The notes under the pieces: generated by a model | The model's input: the letters and a program-made list of their open reading frames with translations, nothing else | Told to the model about the DNA's origin: nothing | Databases searched by the model: none | Translations under genes and position numbers: made by a program | DNA from: an uncultured Bacteroidales bacterium | GTDB lineage: Bacteria; Bacteroidota; Bacteroidia; Bacteroidales; Bacteroidaceae | NCBI GenBank assembly: GCA_902770725.1 | Contig: CACXUA010000007.1 | Span: 1 to 64,000 of the forward strand | Reading direction: 5' to 3' | Length of the DNA stretch: 64,000 nt | Shown here: piece after piece, positions 35,337-45,069 of the stretch | Layout of the letters: every line of letters begins with the position of its first letter | How positions within the stretch are numbered: position 1 is the first letter of the stretch

Positions 35337-36851
35337 TTATGGGTTAATTGTTGCATCGCAGACGACACGGAAGCCGATGCCCTTCATGTCGCTGAGCCAC
35401 CAGATGCTCTTCGGGTTCTGCGGGTCTGTCTTGAGCCAAGCCTCGTAGTCGCTATGGCGTCGGGCAGCGCAACGCAACTCGCTGGCATCGTCGTGATAAC
35501 AGCCGCCGCGCACCACATAGTCCGTGCCCGTGGCAGGTCCCTTCGGGTCGATGGTGTTCGCGCCAGCCTTCTCGTAGGCATCCTCGGCATACCAGTCCTG
35601 ACAATACTCCATCACGTTGCCCAGCATGTTGCGCAGTCCGAATGGATTGGCAGCCACACGCGAAGGTTCCTGCGTGCGGTTCTTGCTGTTGAGGGCGTAT
35701 ATGGCGTAGCGATTGATGGTCGTCGTGTCGGTGCCGAAGATGCTGTTCCAAAGGCCTTCGCTCGAGTAGGAAGAGGGTTTGCCTTCGAAGAAGTAGGGTG
35801 TGTCCGTGCCGCCACGAGCTGCGTACTCCCATTCGGCTTCCGTCGGCAAACGATAGTGCCGGCCCGTCTTCAGGCTGAGCCATTGGCAGAAAGTCTCAGC
35901 TGCGTAGTGCGTCATCGTGATGGCCGGACGGTTTCCCATGCCCCAGCCCTGGTCGGGCATGCCGAATGGTGGGGTAGGGCCGGACACCGCGTCCACATCA
36001 GGACGGCTGTTGTTGGCATAGATGACCTCAGGCTTCGTGCGGCCCTCTGACATCGTCTCGACGTAGAATGCCCAGTATTGATTCCACGTCACCTCGACCT
36101 CAGCCATAAAGAACGGCGAGACAGTGACCTCGTGGGCTGGGTATTCATCGGGACGGCTGAACTTGTCGCCCTTCTTGCTGCCCATCGTGAACTTGCCGCC
36201 TGGCACAGCAATCATGTTGATGGAGGCGCGAGTGCCAGGAATCGTCTCCGTGAAGTTCGAGAAACTCGTAACAGAGGCCGGCTCCGTATAGACCGGTCCA
36301 GTCGTGTCGATGGGCGCCGTCGTCATCTTCTCGTGCTTGTAGCCCGCGATGAAGTGTCCGGCATCGAGATGGCACGAGACACATTGCAAGCCCAGCTTCT
36401 CCTCGTTCTCTTCGTAATAGAGATGTGCAGCGACGCCATCGTCGGTGATGCCTTCCGGGAAGAGATTGGCGTGGCATTTCTTGCAGGAACTGTTGAAGAC
36501 GATGCTGGGCGCATATTCCTCGGTCCGCTTCGACTCGAAGTCGAAGTCCTCCTTGTCGTGGGTGAGGTACATCCAAATGTCGTGCAGGCCAATCTTGACC
36601 TTTGCCCAGTAGTAATGGGGCGTGCCAGCTGGTGGTAGGTGGCATGCAGCACAGTCCGTCTGCACACCGCTCTGGTTCATGAAGTGCTTGCTTTGCTTCC
36701 AACTTGTCTCAGCCTCGGGATGCACATGACAAGCCCCGCACGACTCGTTCGTCGAGGTGACATTGCTCGTATAGAGTGCAGCCAGCACGAGCACGATGCC
36801 GAACAGAGCGCCGCCCAGAGCAGTGAGGAAGTATTTCTTGCGAGTCGTCAT
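35337..36851 (-). CDS. Tetraheme NapC/NirT-type cytochrome fused to an FGE/SUMF1-like domain
   Basis: A 504-residue inner-membrane-anchored protein. One N-terminal membrane helix (residues 8-28) is followed by four CxxCH heme sites (38-42, 67-71, 123-127, 157-161), as in quinol-oxidising NapC/NrfH cytochromes. Residues ~205-504 form a formylglycine-generating-enzyme-like/SUMF1 domain (MIAVPGGKFTMGS, EVEVTWNQYWAFY, RLPTEAEWEYAARGG, NVMEYCQDWY, VVRGGCYHDD, GIGFRVV). The domains may couple quinol electrons to a periplasmic reaction on the substrate of the neighbouring oxidoreductases (inference). The two cysteines needed by true FGE are not both evident, so sulfatase activation is doubtful. ATG 36851 overlaps the upstream stop. 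Confidence 0.88.
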   Translation of the reverse strand: MTTRKKYFLTALGGALFGIVLVLAALYTSNVTSTNESCGACHVHPEAETSWKQSKHFMNQSGVQTDCAACHLPPAGTPHYYWAKVKIGLHDIWMYLTHDKEDFDFESKRTEEYAPSIVFNSSCKKCHANLFPEGITDDGVAAHLYYEENEEKLGLQCVSCHLDAGHFIAGYKHEKMTTAPIDTTGPVYTEPASVTSFSNFTETIPGTRASINMIAVPGGKFTMGSKKGDKFSRPDEYPAHEVTVSPFFMAEVEVTWNQYWAFYVETMSEGRTKPEVIYANNSRPDVDAVSGPTPPFGMPDQGWGMGNRPAITMTHYAAETFCQWLSLKTGRHYRLPTEAEWEYAARGGTDTPYFFEGKPSSYSSEGLWNSIFGTDTTTINRYAIYALNSKNRTQEPSRVAANPFGLRNMLGNVMEYCQDWYAEDAYEKAGANTIDPKGPATGTDYVVRGGCYHDDASELRCAARRHSDYEAWLKTDPQNPKSIWWLSDMKGIGFRVVCDATINP

Positions 36852-37261
36852 TTCTGAATCTCCATTTTGAACTCAGAAGGAATCTTCACCAACTTCTTTC
36901 CCTGAGCACGCTTCACAGCATTATAGCCCAGGAACTTCAACTGATAGGTGCTGTCGGAGTCTTGAGTCAGCGTCAGCTTCTGGTCTTCGCTGCCCAGTTC
37001 GTTGGCAATGGTGATGGCGGCATGCTTGTCATCCTTGATGTCGAAGCCCACCACATACCATACGCCATAGATGTTGCCGTCCATGTATCCGTTCATCGGC
37101 CCGAAACTTTCAAAGCCAGGCACCTCGATGCTTTCCTCGTAGAGGTCGAGCCTGAGGTTAATCTTCTCTTCGGGGCTTGTCAGCTGGAGTTTCCATGGCT
37201 GCTGCGCGAGGCAGGCAACGGCGACAATAAACATCAGAGCGAGTGTAGCTATTTTCTTCAT
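36848..37261 (-). CDS. Small secreted protein of unknown function
   Basis: A 137-residue exported protein (signal MKKIATLALMFIVAVACLA). The mature part PWKLQLTSPEEKINLRLDLYEESIEVPGFESFGPMNGYM appears to be an all-beta domain. I do not recognise it. It is first in the operon 37261-32988, and its stop overlaps the start of the cytochrome gene (ATGA), so it is probably functionally linked to it. Its leader carries 22-bp array E. Confidence 0.78.
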   Translation of the reverse strand: MKKIATLALMFIVAVACLAQQPWKLQLTSPEEKINLRLDLYEESIEVPGFESFGPMNGYMDGNIYGVWYVVGFDIKDDKHAAITIANELGSEDQKLTLTQDSDSTYQLKFLGYNAVKRAQGKKLVKIPSEFKMEIQK

Positions 37262-37273
37262 TCGGTGTCCATT

Positions 37274-37379
37274 TATCCCCTATAGGGGAGTCTTCATTCC
37301 TCTATAGGGCGTTGCTCATTCCCCTATAGGGCGTTAGTCATTCCCCTATAGGGGAGTTCGCATTCCCCTATAAAGGAGT
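37274..37379. repeat. 22-bp palindrome-centred array E (5 units) in an operon leader
   Basis: Units have centres (AT) at 37282-83, 37304-05, 37326-27, 37348-49 and 37370-71. Most arms read ATTCCCCT...AGGGG or AGGGCGTT, giving CCCCTATAGGGG palindromes. With the minus promoter at 37392-37399 the array is in the 5' untranslated RNA, ending 12 bp before the ATG at 37261. Confidence 0.92.
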
Positions 37380-37391
37380 TGTAAACTCCTA

Positions 37392-37399
37392 CAAAGATA
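37392..37399 (-). promoter_or_regulatory. Promoter -7 box of the 37261-32988 operon
   Basis: TATCTTTG on the minus strand, upstream of array E. Confidence 0.6.
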
Positions 37400-37485
37400 G
37401 CAAAAAAAGTGTTATGTTGTAACGCAAACCCTATACATTTATATATAAAAAGCAGAAAAGGTTTCTTTTTTAACATAAATTGTTG

Positions 37486-37493
37486 TACCTTTG
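37486..37493 (+). promoter_or_regulatory. Promoter -7 box of the glycogen operon
   Basis: TACCTTTG, 29 bp before the glycogen synthase ATG. Confidence 0.6.
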
Positions 37494-37522
37494 CGCGCGA
37501 AATTAGGAAACGAAGGTTGTTA

Positions 37523-39184
37523 ATGAGAGAAAAACGATTGGTACCAGACTTTATTTTCGAGAGTAGCTGGGAGGTTTGTAACAAGATGGGTGGCATCTAT
37601 ACGGTGCTCTCGACGCGTGCCAAGACTCTTCAAGAACAGTATCACGACAATCTCCTCTTCATCGGTCCAGACCTCTGGCAGGAGAAGAAAAATCCCCTCT
37701 TCCTGGAGGATGCGACGATGTGGCAACCTTGGGTGAAGATGGCTGCGGAAAGCGGTCTTCACGTCCGTACAGGTCGTTGGAACATCCCAGGCAAACCATG
37801 TGTCGTCCTTGTTGACTTTCAGCCCTACTTCGAGTTGAAGAATGACATCTACGGCTCAGTCTGGAACGACTTTGGCGTGGACAGCCTTCATGCTTACGGC
37901 GACTACGACGAAGCAAACATGTTCAGCATAGCCGCAGCTCTTGTGGTGGAAAGCTTTTTCCACTATTATCTCGGTGCCAAGAAGCAGGTTGTCTATCAGG
38001 CTCACGAGTGGATGACTTGTCTCGGAGCACTCTACATCAAAAAGCATGTGCCAGAGATTGCCACCATCTTCACTACTCACGCCACAAGCATCGGCCGTAG
38101 CATCGCAGGCAACAACAAGCCGCTCTATGACTACCTTTGGGCTTACAACGGCACGCAAATGGCAGGCGAGCTCAACATGGAAGCTAAGCACAGCATAGAA
38201 CGCCAGACAGCCCATAATGTCGATTGCTTTACGACCGTCAGCGATGTCACAGGTCGCGAGTGTGCAGAACTGCTCGACAAGCAGCCCGACGTCATCCTGC
38301 CGAACGGTTTCGAAGCAGACTTCGTGCCGACAGGAGCAGCCTTTACCAAGCGTCGCAAAGAGGCAAGAGCCAAGATTCTGCAGGTGGCAAATGCCCTGAC
38401 AGGCACCGAGTTTACCGACGACACGCTCATCGTCGCCACAAGCGGCCGCTATGAGTACCGCAACAAAGGCATCGACGTCTTCCTCGAGGCAGCCTACCGC
38501 AGCCTCTACGACAGCGACCTGCAGCGACCCGTCCTGATGCTCATACAGGTTCCGGCTTGGGTGGAAAGTCCACGCACCGACCTGCAAGAGCGCCTCAAGC
38601 TGGGCTGGACGTACACCGAACCGTTGCCCGATCCCGTCATCACACATAACCTGCATGAGGCTTGGAACGATCCAGTGCTCAATTTCCTGCGCTCCCACGG
38701 CATGAAGAACGATATACATAGCCGTGTGAAGGTCATCTTCGTGCCCTGTTATCTCGACGGAAGCGACGGCATCTTCCAAATGCCTTACTACGACCTCCTC
38801 ATCGGCGACGACCTCGCAGCCTATCCCTCTTATTATGAACCCTGGGGCTATACACCGCTCGAGGCAGTGGCTTTCCATGTTCCCTGCATCACAACCTCCC
38901 TCAGCGGCTTTGGTGTTTGGGCCAGCACAAGTGTCGGACACGACAGCAAGCTGGAGGACGGCGTGGAAGTTATCGCTCGAAACGACTATAACTTCCAGGA
39001 AGTGGCAGAAAAGGTCAGCGCCACCATTGCCCGCTATTCCGCTTTGGACAAGAAAACCATCGACAAAGTGCGTCAAAGTGCAGCCAAGCTCGCCGAGAAA
39101 GCCCTTTGGAAGAACTTTATCACATACTACTACGACGCCTACGACTTCGCTCTGCGAAAGGCAAAAGAAAGAACAATCAAATAA
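37523..39184 (+). CDS. GT3-type glycogen synthase
   Basis: A 553-residue enzyme of the eukaryote-like GT3 family rather than bacterial GlgA (GT5). The N-terminal [24 protein letters not shown] loop that binds the sugar nucleotide, [23 protein letters not shown], and the C-terminal [13 protein letters not shown] with the conserved Glu are visible. It adds alpha-1,4-glucose units to glycogen, probably from UDP-glucose as in other GT3 enzymes. ATG 37523 places the conserved start eight codons in. It is followed after 14 bp by the phosphorylase gene, so synthesis and breakdown are co-transcribed. Confidence 0.93.
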   Translation: MREKRLVPDFIFESSWEVCNKMGGIYTVLSTRAKTLQEQYHDNLLFIGPDLWQEKKNPLFLEDATMWQPWVKMAAESGLHVRTGRWNIPGKPCVVLVDFQPYFELKNDIYGSVWNDFGVDSLHAYGDYDEANMFSIAAALVVESFFHYYLGAKKQVVYQAHEWMTCLGALYIKKHVPEIATIFTTHATSIGRSIAGNNKPLYDYLWAYNGTQMAGELNMEAKHSIERQTAHNVDCFTTVSDVTGRECAELLDKQPDVILPNGFEADFVPTGAAFTKRRKEARAKILQVANALTGTEFTDDTLIVATSGRYEYRNKGIDVFLEAAYRSLYDSDLQRPVLMLIQVPAWVESPRTDLQERLKLGWTYTEPLPDPVITHNLHEAWNDPVLNFLRSHGMKNDIHSRVKVIFVPCYLDGSDGIFQMPYYDLLIGDDLAAYPSYYEPWGYTPLEAVAFHVPCITTSLSGFGVWASTSVGHDSKLEDGVEVIARNDYNFQEVAEKVSATIARYSALDKKTIDKVRQSAAKLAEKALWKNFITYYYDAYDFALRKAKERTIK

Positions 39185-39198
39185 CCTATATAAAGAAT

Positions 39199-41763
39199 AT
39201 GAAGATTAAAGCAAGTAATGCAAATCAGCCCAGCTGGAAGCCAATCATCGTTAAAGGCAGTGTTCCAGCCGAACTCAGTAAGCTCGAAGAACTCGCTCAC
39301 AACATGTGGTGGGTATGGAACTACGAGGCTCGTGACCTGTTCCGTGACCTCGATCCAGAACTCTACAGCGCCGTGAAGCACAATCCCGTAGCACTTCTGG
39401 AGCGCCTGAGTTTTAGCCGTAAAGAAGAGATTGTAAAGGATAAGAAACTGATGAAGCGCATTAATGATGTTTATGCGCTGTTCCGTAAGTATATGGATGT
39501 AGAGCCAGACCACAAGCGTCCGTCTGTAGCATACTTCTGCATGGAGTATGGCATCCACTCCGCCCTGAAGATTTACAGTGGTGGTCTGGGCATGTTGGCT
39601 GGCGACTACGTGAAGGAGGCTTCCGACTCCAACGTCGATATGTGCGCTGTCGGCTTCCTCTATCGTTATGGATACTTCACACAGAGCCTCGCAATGGATG
39701 GGCAGCAGATTGCCAACTACGAGGCGCAGAACTTCGGCTCACTGCCCATCGAACAGCAGATGAACGAAGATGGCACGCCAATGGTTGTTGACGTTCCTTA
39801 TATGAACTATCACGTGCACGCCTATGTTTGGCGCGTCAATGTGGGTCGCGTGAAACTCTATCTGCTCGATACCGACAACGAGATGAACTCCGAGTTCGAC
39901 AAGCCCATCACTCATGCCCTCTATGGCGGCGACTGGGAGAATCGTCTGAAGCAGGAGATTCTGCTCGGCATCGGCGGTATGCTGCTGCTCAAGAAGCTTG
40001 GCATCAAGAAGGACGTCTATCATTGCAACGAGGGCCATGCCGCACTTTGCAACCTGCAGCGTCTGTGCGACTACATCCACGAAGGTCTCACCTTCAACCA
40101 AGCACTCGAAATCGTACGTGCATCGTCTCTCTATACCGTACATACCCCTGTGCCAGCCGGCCACGACTACTTCACCGAAGACCTCTTTGGCAAGTACATG
40201 AGCGGCTATCCCCAGATGCTTGGCATCAGCTGGGATGAGTTCATCGGCATGGGTCGCACCAATCCCGACGACCATAGCGAGAAGTTCTGCATGAGCACCT
40301 TCGCTTGCAACACTTGTCAGGAAGTCAACGGCGTAAGCTGGTTGCATGGCGAGGTCAGCAAGAAGATGTTCAACAATATCTGGAACGGCTATTATCCCGA
40401 GGAGAGCCACGTCGGCTATGTCACCAATGGTGTTCACTTCCCAACGTGGTGTGCAACGGAGTGGCGACAGGTTTATGCCAAGTACTTCGATGCAAAGCAT
40501 CTTAGCGATCAGTCAAACGAAGAGATTTGGCACGGCATCTACAACTGCCCGGACGAGGAGATTTGGGAAACCCGTCAGGCTCTCAAGAAGAAACTCTTCA
40601 AGTATGTCGCTGAGCAGTATAAGGAGACCTGGTTGAAGAATCAAGGCGACCCGCAGCGCGTGGTTAAGCTTATTGAAAGCTTCAATCCCAATGCTCTGGT
40701 CATTGGTTTCTGCCGTCGCTTTGCCACATACAAGCGTGCTCACCTGCTCTTCACCGACCTGGAGCGCCTCAGCAAGATTGTGAACAATCCCGAACGCCCT
40801 GTCATCTTCCTGTTTGCCGGCAAGGCTCACCCCGCCGATGGAGCAGGCCAGGGTCTCATCAAGAAGATATACGAGATTAGTCAGCGTCCTGAGTTCCAGG
40901 CAAAGATTATCTTTGTGGAAGACTATGACTTCCTGCTGGCTCGTCGTCTCGTCAGCGGTGTGGACATCTGGATGAACACACCAACCCGTCCGATGGAGGC
41001 AAGTGGCACATCTGGCGAGAAGGCCGAGATGAATGGTGTTGTCAACCTCAGCGTGAAAGACGGCTGGTGGCTTGAGGGTTATCGCGAGGGTGCAGGATGG
41101 GCTCTTACCGAGCAGCGCACCTATCAGAACCAGGAGTATCAGGACCGTCTTGATGCAGCAACCATCTACTCGCTTTTGGAGAACGAGATTCTTCCCTTAT
41201 ATTATAATAAGGATAAGAAGGGTATCTCTGCTGGCTGGATTAAGGTCATCAAGAACTCCATCGCACAGATTGCTCCGCATTACACCATGAAGCGTCAGCT
41301 CGACGATTACTACGAGAGGTTCTACAACAAACTCAGCGAACGTTCAAAGCAGTTGCAGGCGAACAGCTATCAGCTTGCCAAGGAGATTGCTCTCTGGAAG
41401 GAAGCTGTTGCTGAGCGTTGGGATGCAGTTAATGTAGTAAGCATCAATAGAAGCGACGATATTAATAGCGGTAACATCGAGGCTGGCACGAAGTACAATA
41501 TCGAGGTTGTGGTCGATGAAGCCGGCTTGGACAATGCAATTGGTGTAGAGCTCGTGACACTCGTTACCGATAAGGACGGCGAGGATCATGTCTATCAGGT
41601 TACGCCCTTTGAACTTAAGGGACGCGACGGCAACAAATACACCTTTGTATGTTCACACACGATAGACAATGCAGGCAGCTTCAAGGTATGCTATCGCTTG
41701 TATCCTAAGAATGAGAAACTACCTCATCGTCAGGACTTCTGCTACGTGAAGTGGTTCGCATAA
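39199..41763 (+). CDS. glgP: Alpha-glucan phosphorylase (GT35)
   Basis: An 854-residue protein of the bacterial alpha-glucan phosphorylase group (TIGR02094-like). It shows [52 protein letters not shown] and the pyridoxal-phosphate region [25 protein letters not shown], although the PLP lysine context differs from glycogen phosphorylase of animals. The last ~100 residues form an extra beta domain ([16 protein letters not shown]...). It releases glucose-1-phosphate from glycogen or maltodextrin. Its stop overlaps the GTG of the MATE gene. Confidence 0.94.
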   Translation: MKIKASNANQPSWKPIIVKGSVPAELSKLEELAHNMWWVWNYEARDLFRDLDPELYSAVKHNPVALLERLSFSRKEEIVKDKKLMKRINDVYALFRKYMDVEPDHKRPSVAYFCMEYGIHSALKIYSGGLGMLAGDYVKEASDSNVDMCAVGFLYRYGYFTQSLAMDGQQIANYEAQNFGSLPIEQQMNEDGTPMVVDVPYMNYHVHAYVWRVNVGRVKLYLLDTDNEMNSEFDKPITHALYGGDWENRLKQEILLGIGGMLLLKKLGIKKDVYHCNEGHAALCNLQRLCDYIHEGLTFNQALEIVRASSLYTVHTPVPAGHDYFTEDLFGKYMSGYPQMLGISWDEFIGMGRTNPDDHSEKFCMSTFACNTCQEVNGVSWLHGEVSKKMFNNIWNGYYPEESHVGYVTNGVHFPTWCATEWRQVYAKYFDAKHLSDQSNEEIWHGIYNCPDEEIWETRQALKKKLFKYVAEQYKETWLKNQGDPQRVVKLIESFNPNALVIGFCRRFATYKRAHLLFTDLERLSKIVNNPERPVIFLFAGKAHPADGAGQGLIKKIYEISQRPEFQAKIIFVEDYDFLLARRLVSGVDIWMNTPTRPMEASGTSGEKAEMNGVVNLSVKDGWWLEGYREGAGWALTEQRTYQNQEYQDRLDAATIYSLLENEILPLYYNKDKKGISAGWIKVIKNSIAQIAPHYTMKRQLDDYYERFYNKLSERSKQLQANSYQLAKEIALWKEAVAERWDAVNVVSINRSDDINSGNIEAGTKYNIEVVVDEAGLDNAIGVELVTLVTDKDGEDHVYQVTPFELKGRDGNKYTFVCSHTIDNAGSFKVCYRLYPKNEKLPHRQDFCYVKWFA

Positions 41764-43067
41764 AGACATCACATTATAAAGACCTCTTGCGCATCGGCGT
41801 GCCAATCATGATGGGCCAAATGAGCTTCATCGTGATGGGGCTCGCCGATACGCTTATGGTAGGCCATTATGGCACGAACGAACTGGCTGCAGCTGGCTTC
41901 GTGAATAACATCGTTGCCCTGCTCATTGTGGGTGGTATGGGCTTCTCCTACGGCTTGACGCCTGTTGTGGGCGCTTTGCTGGGAGAGGGTAGGGAGCATG
42001 ACATTGCCGGCAAACTTCGGAACGGACTCTTTGCTTGCTCTGGTATTGGCCTGCTGATGACTTTGCTTGCAGGACTGCTCCTCCTTGTACTTCCTTGGTT
42101 TGGGTTGCCACAAGAACTTCTGCCCCTGATTCGTCCCTATCTGTTCTTGTTGCTGCTAAGCTTGCTACCCATGATGGCCTTCAATGCCTACAAGCAGTTC
42201 AGCGACGGCATACAGGACACATCGATGCCGATGTGGATAATGCTCATCGCCAACATCCTCAATATCTTCGGCAACTGGCTGCTTATCTTCGGCCATTGGG
42301 GATTGCCTGAGATGGGATTGCTGGGAGCTGGACTTGCCACCTTGCTGAGCCGACTCTTGCAGTTGGTGCTGATGGCAGGTGTGTTCCATCTTACGAAGCA
42401 TTACAGGTTTTATCGTGATGACTTCCACAAGACAAGGATTACGAAAGCAGACCAACGGGAACTGCATCGCATGGGATGGCCAGTCGCGTTGCAGTTGGGT
42501 ATGGAAACTGCTTCGTTCAGCTTCAGTGCCATATATGTGGGGTGGCTTGGAGCAACGGCTTTGGCGGCACATCAGATTATGATAACCATCAGCCAACTCT
42601 TCTTCATGCTCTATTATGGGCTGTCGGCTGCAGTGGCTGTTCAGGTGAGCTATTACAGAGGTTCGGGCGAGGTGGAGCAAACAAGGAAAGTTGCGGCGGC
42701 GGGTCTGCATTTGTGCTGGTTCATTGCCCTCCTCGAAGGTCTCCCGCTATTCCTGTTGCGTGATAAGGTCGGTTTGCTCTTCACGGGCAATGCCGAAGTT
42801 GTCTGCCTCGTGGCAATGGTGACTATACCTTTCCTCCTCTTCCAGATTGGCGACGCTTTGCAATGCACCTATGCCAATTCCCTTCGGGGAATGGCTCGCG
42901 TGAAGCCAATGATATGGATAGCCTTCGTCGCATATATCGTCATCTCGTTGCCACTTGGCTATATCTTCGGCTTCATTTGTGGCTGGGGACTTGTTGGCGT
43001 GTGGATGGCATTTCCCTTCGGCCTAACCAGCGCAGGATTGCTGTATTATAAAGAATTCAGAAGATGA
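41751..43067 (+). CDS. MATE family efflux transporter
   Basis: A 438-codon integral membrane protein with about 12 hydrophobic segments in two homologous halves. It opens [41 protein letters not shown], typical for NorM-like MATE exporters that expel cationic drugs in exchange for Na+ or H+. The start is a GTG (41751) overlapping the glgP stop by 13 bp; no ATG is available near the conserved N-terminus. Its end overlaps trmO by ATGA. The operon link to glycogen genes looks coincidental. Confidence 0.92.
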   Translation: MVRIKTSHYKDLLRIGVPIMMGQMSFIVMGLADTLMVGHYGTNELAAAGFVNNIVALLIVGGMGFSYGLTPVVGALLGEGREHDIAGKLRNGLFACSGIGLLMTLLAGLLLLVLPWFGLPQELLPLIRPYLFLLLLSLLPMMAFNAYKQFSDGIQDTSMPMWIMLIANILNIFGNWLLIFGHWGLPEMGLLGAGLATLLSRLLQLVLMAGVFHLTKHYRFYRDDFHKTRITKADQRELHRMGWPVALQLGMETASFSFSAIYVGWLGATALAAHQIMITISQLFFMLYYGLSAAVAVQVSYYRGSGEVEQTRKVAAAGLHLCWFIALLEGLPLFLLRDKVGLLFTGNAEVVCLVAMVTIPFLLFQIGDALQCTYANSLRGMARVKPMIWIAFVAYIVISLPLGYIFGFICGWGLVGVWMAFPFGLTSAGLLYYKEFRR

Positions 43068-43756
43068 GTGAATTGAAGCCCATAGCACATATTGAGACGG
43101 ATTTCCCTACAAAGTTCGGCGTGCCTCGCCAGAGCGGATTGGTGGCGGGACTGAAAGGCAGGATTGTCTTCGAGCCTGAGTATCGCGACCCTGAGGCCTT
43201 GCGAGGGCTGGACGGCTTCAGCCATATCTGGTTACTTTGGGACTTCAGCGAGGCGCGACGGGAGGGCATGAAGTGGCGACCTACAGTGCGTCCCCCTCGT
43301 CTTGGCGGCAACAAGCGAGTAGGGGTCTTTGCTACTAGAAGCCCTTATCGCCCTAATAACATCGGGCTCTCTTCCGTTCGTATTCTCAGCATTAACCTGC
43401 ACACCCCCGACGGACCTGTGATAGAGGTTGAAGGCGCCGACCTGATGAGCGGCACCCCCATATTCGACATCAAGCCCTATCTCGCCTTTACCGATAGTCA
43501 TCCCGATGCTACAGGGGGCTTTACGGAAGAGACTTTCAATTCGAATCCTTCCTTGGAATCGATATCCTTTACATTTAATTCGATACTTACGAAGACTTTC
43601 GACCCAGAGCATCTTAAAACGCTGAAAGAGATACTTCTTTCCGACCCGCGACCTCATTATCATGATGACCCCAATCGCGTCTATGCCCTTGAGTTTGCAG
43701 GCAAAGAGGTCAAATTCTGTATCAGACCTAATCAAATTGAGGCTTGGATAGAATAA
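43064..43756 (+). CDS. trmO: tRNA (N6-threonylcarbamoyladenosine37-N6)-methyltransferase
   Basis: A 230-residue TsaA/TrmO family protein with IAHIETDFPTKFGVPRQSG at the start, LDGFSHIWLLW, GVFATRSPYRPNNIGLSSVRI and DIKPYL, then the C-terminal domain DPRPHYHDDPNRVYAL. It uses S-adenosylmethionine to methylate t6A37 in tRNA-Thr. The length is normal. It overlaps the MATE gene by four bases. No strong terminator follows; a weak GCCTTTAAGGGC palindrome and then array F lie downstream. Confidence 0.93.
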   Translation: MSELKPIAHIETDFPTKFGVPRQSGLVAGLKGRIVFEPEYRDPEALRGLDGFSHIWLLWDFSEARREGMKWRPTVRPPRLGGNKRVGVFATRSPYRPNNIGLSSVRILSINLHTPDGPVIEVEGADLMSGTPIFDIKPYLAFTDSHPDATGGFTEETFNSNPSLESISFTFNSILTKTFDPEHLKTLKEILLSDPRPHYHDDPNRVYALEFAGKEVKFCIRPNQIEAWIE

Positions 43757-43823
43757 TAACAACTTGCCTGAATTGTAGGAACGCCTTTAAGGGCGAAAAT
43801 TGAACTGGCATGGAGTGTGGGAA

Positions 43824-43929
43824 AACGTTGCACGTGATGTCTTCAAACTATCCACGTGAAGTTCCTCAACTATCCACGTGAAGTTTTCAAATTATCCACG
43901 TGAAGTTTTCAAACTATCCACGTGACGTT
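43824..43929. repeat. 22-bp palindrome-centred array F (5 units)
   Basis: Centres are all AC (43832-33, 43854-55, 43876-77, 43898-99, 43920-21). Arms are AACTATCC and GTGAAGTT, making CCACGTG cores; linkers are TTCA, CCTC, TTCA and TTCA. It is very homogeneous, so recently amplified or homogenised. The rest of the spacer to 44163 shows no ORF of note, only the promoter at 44091. Confidence 0.93.
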
Positions 43930-44090
43930 TTGTGTCACCCTTTGGAGCCCTTGGACTCGTTGCGTGGAATGCATGGCCGCATCGGCTTTGGAGACCGATC
44001 CAATGGGCAATCTCACTGCCTCTTCTGCCTTGTATGGGGTGGTAGCGCACTAATTTGTCCGAATTATTTTGCCATTTGCTTTCTTCTTCG

Positions 44091-44098
44091 TAACTTTG
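44091..44098 (+). promoter_or_regulatory. Promoter -7 box of the DUF3667 gene
   Basis: TAACTTTG, 65 bp before the ATG. Confidence 0.6.
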
Positions 44099-44163
44099 CG
44101 CTCCGAAAAGACCACGTACGACGAACAGGCAGATGCTTCTGCCCCCATCGTAAGGTAAACAAT

Positions 44164-45000
44164 ATGGAAAAATCTAAAACGAAACAGGCGAATCATTGTC
44201 TTAATTGCGGCCACACGTTCAAGGGAAATTTTTGCCCGAACTGCGGCCAGAAGGCCGAGACCAAGCGTTTGCGGCTGAGCGAGATGCTGATAAATATGAT
44301 AGGCCCCTTCGTTGGGGGCGACAACAGGTTCATGCGCTCTTGTCGCGACCTGATTATCCGTCCCGGATACATGACACGCGACTATGTGCTGGGCAAGCGC
44401 ATCAGATACTACCACCCCTTGCAGTTGTTCGTCTATCTCCTCACGACCTATGCTGTCTTCTCGTTCCTCTTGGGCATCAATTCTTCCATCTTCGACGAGG
44501 TAGCCTTCCAGGATATTGACCCCGACAAATTGGACCTAGAGTACGCTTCCATTGAGTACATCATCAAGATCATGGGCAAGATATCTTCCAACAAGCTCTA
44601 CGGCACTGTGGCGGCTGCGCTCTTTGCCGTGCCGAGTTTCCGATTGGTCTTCAAGAGGTACAAGATAGAGCGTCCCGACGGGCAGCGGCTTTCCCTGAAC
44701 GATACTGAGCAGTTCTACGCCCAAATCTACAACTCGTGCATCTCCCTGTTGTACTCTACGCTGCTGCTCCCATTTTGCCTCATAGATGGATTTGATAATG
44801 TGCTGAGCTGGTTCTTCAAGATTGTCACCACAATCTATGTCGTTGTCCTCTACAAGCAACTTACGGGGATAAGTTGGTGGAAGAGCTGCCTGTTGTGCCT
44901 CCTCGGATTCACGTTAGCCTGCTTATACTTCATGATTGTCATTATAATCATTATAATCATTTGTTTGGCCGCAGGCATGATAGACAAGATAAGCGGGTAG
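44164..45000 (+). CDS. DUF3667 membrane protein with N-terminal zinc ribbon
   Basis: A 278-residue protein. An N-terminal zinc ribbon (CLNCGHTFKGNFCPNCG, residues 10-26) precedes the DUF3667 core (FMRSCRDLIIRPGYMTRDYVLGKRIRYYHPLQLFVYLLTTYAVFSFL) and several membrane helices, the last a run of seven Ile (IVIIIIIII). The family is widespread in Bacteroidetes and functionally unknown. The start at 44164 follows the promoter and directly opens the zinc ribbon. It converges with glnN across a shared hairpin. Confidence 0.85.
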   Translation: MEKSKTKQANHCLNCGHTFKGNFCPNCGQKAETKRLRLSEMLINMIGPFVGGDNRFMRSCRDLIIRPGYMTRDYVLGKRIRYYHPLQLFVYLLTTYAVFSFLLGINSSIFDEVAFQDIDPDKLDLEYASIEYIIKIMGKISSNKLYGTVAAALFAVPSFRLVFKRYKIERPDGQRLSLNDTEQFYAQIYNSCISLLYSTLLLPFCLIDGFDNVLSWFFKIVTTIYVVVLYKQLTGISWWKSCLLCLLGFTLACLYFMIVIIIIIIICLAAGMIDKISG

Positions 45001-45006
45001 AGCCCT

Positions 45007-45056
45007 CAAAAAAAGACAACAGACCTCTTGACCGCAAGAAAGATCTGTTGTCCTTA
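45007..45056. terminator. Bidirectional terminator between DUF3667 and glnN
   Basis: GACAACAGA...TCTGTTGTC inverted repeat flanked by A7 on the left; a second TTGTCTTTTT follows at 45061. It can serve both converging genes. Confidence 0.8.
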
Positions 45057-45069
45057 GTCCGTTGTCTTT

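Noticed and set aside
43930..44163. tRNA or small gene between trmO and DUF3667
   Set aside because: No cloverleaf or T-loop consensus and no convincing ORF other than the in-frame extension of the DUF3667 gene beyond its promoter.
45001..45069. Small regulatory RNA
   Set aside because: The inverted repeat between two converging stop codons is fully explained as a bidirectional terminator.
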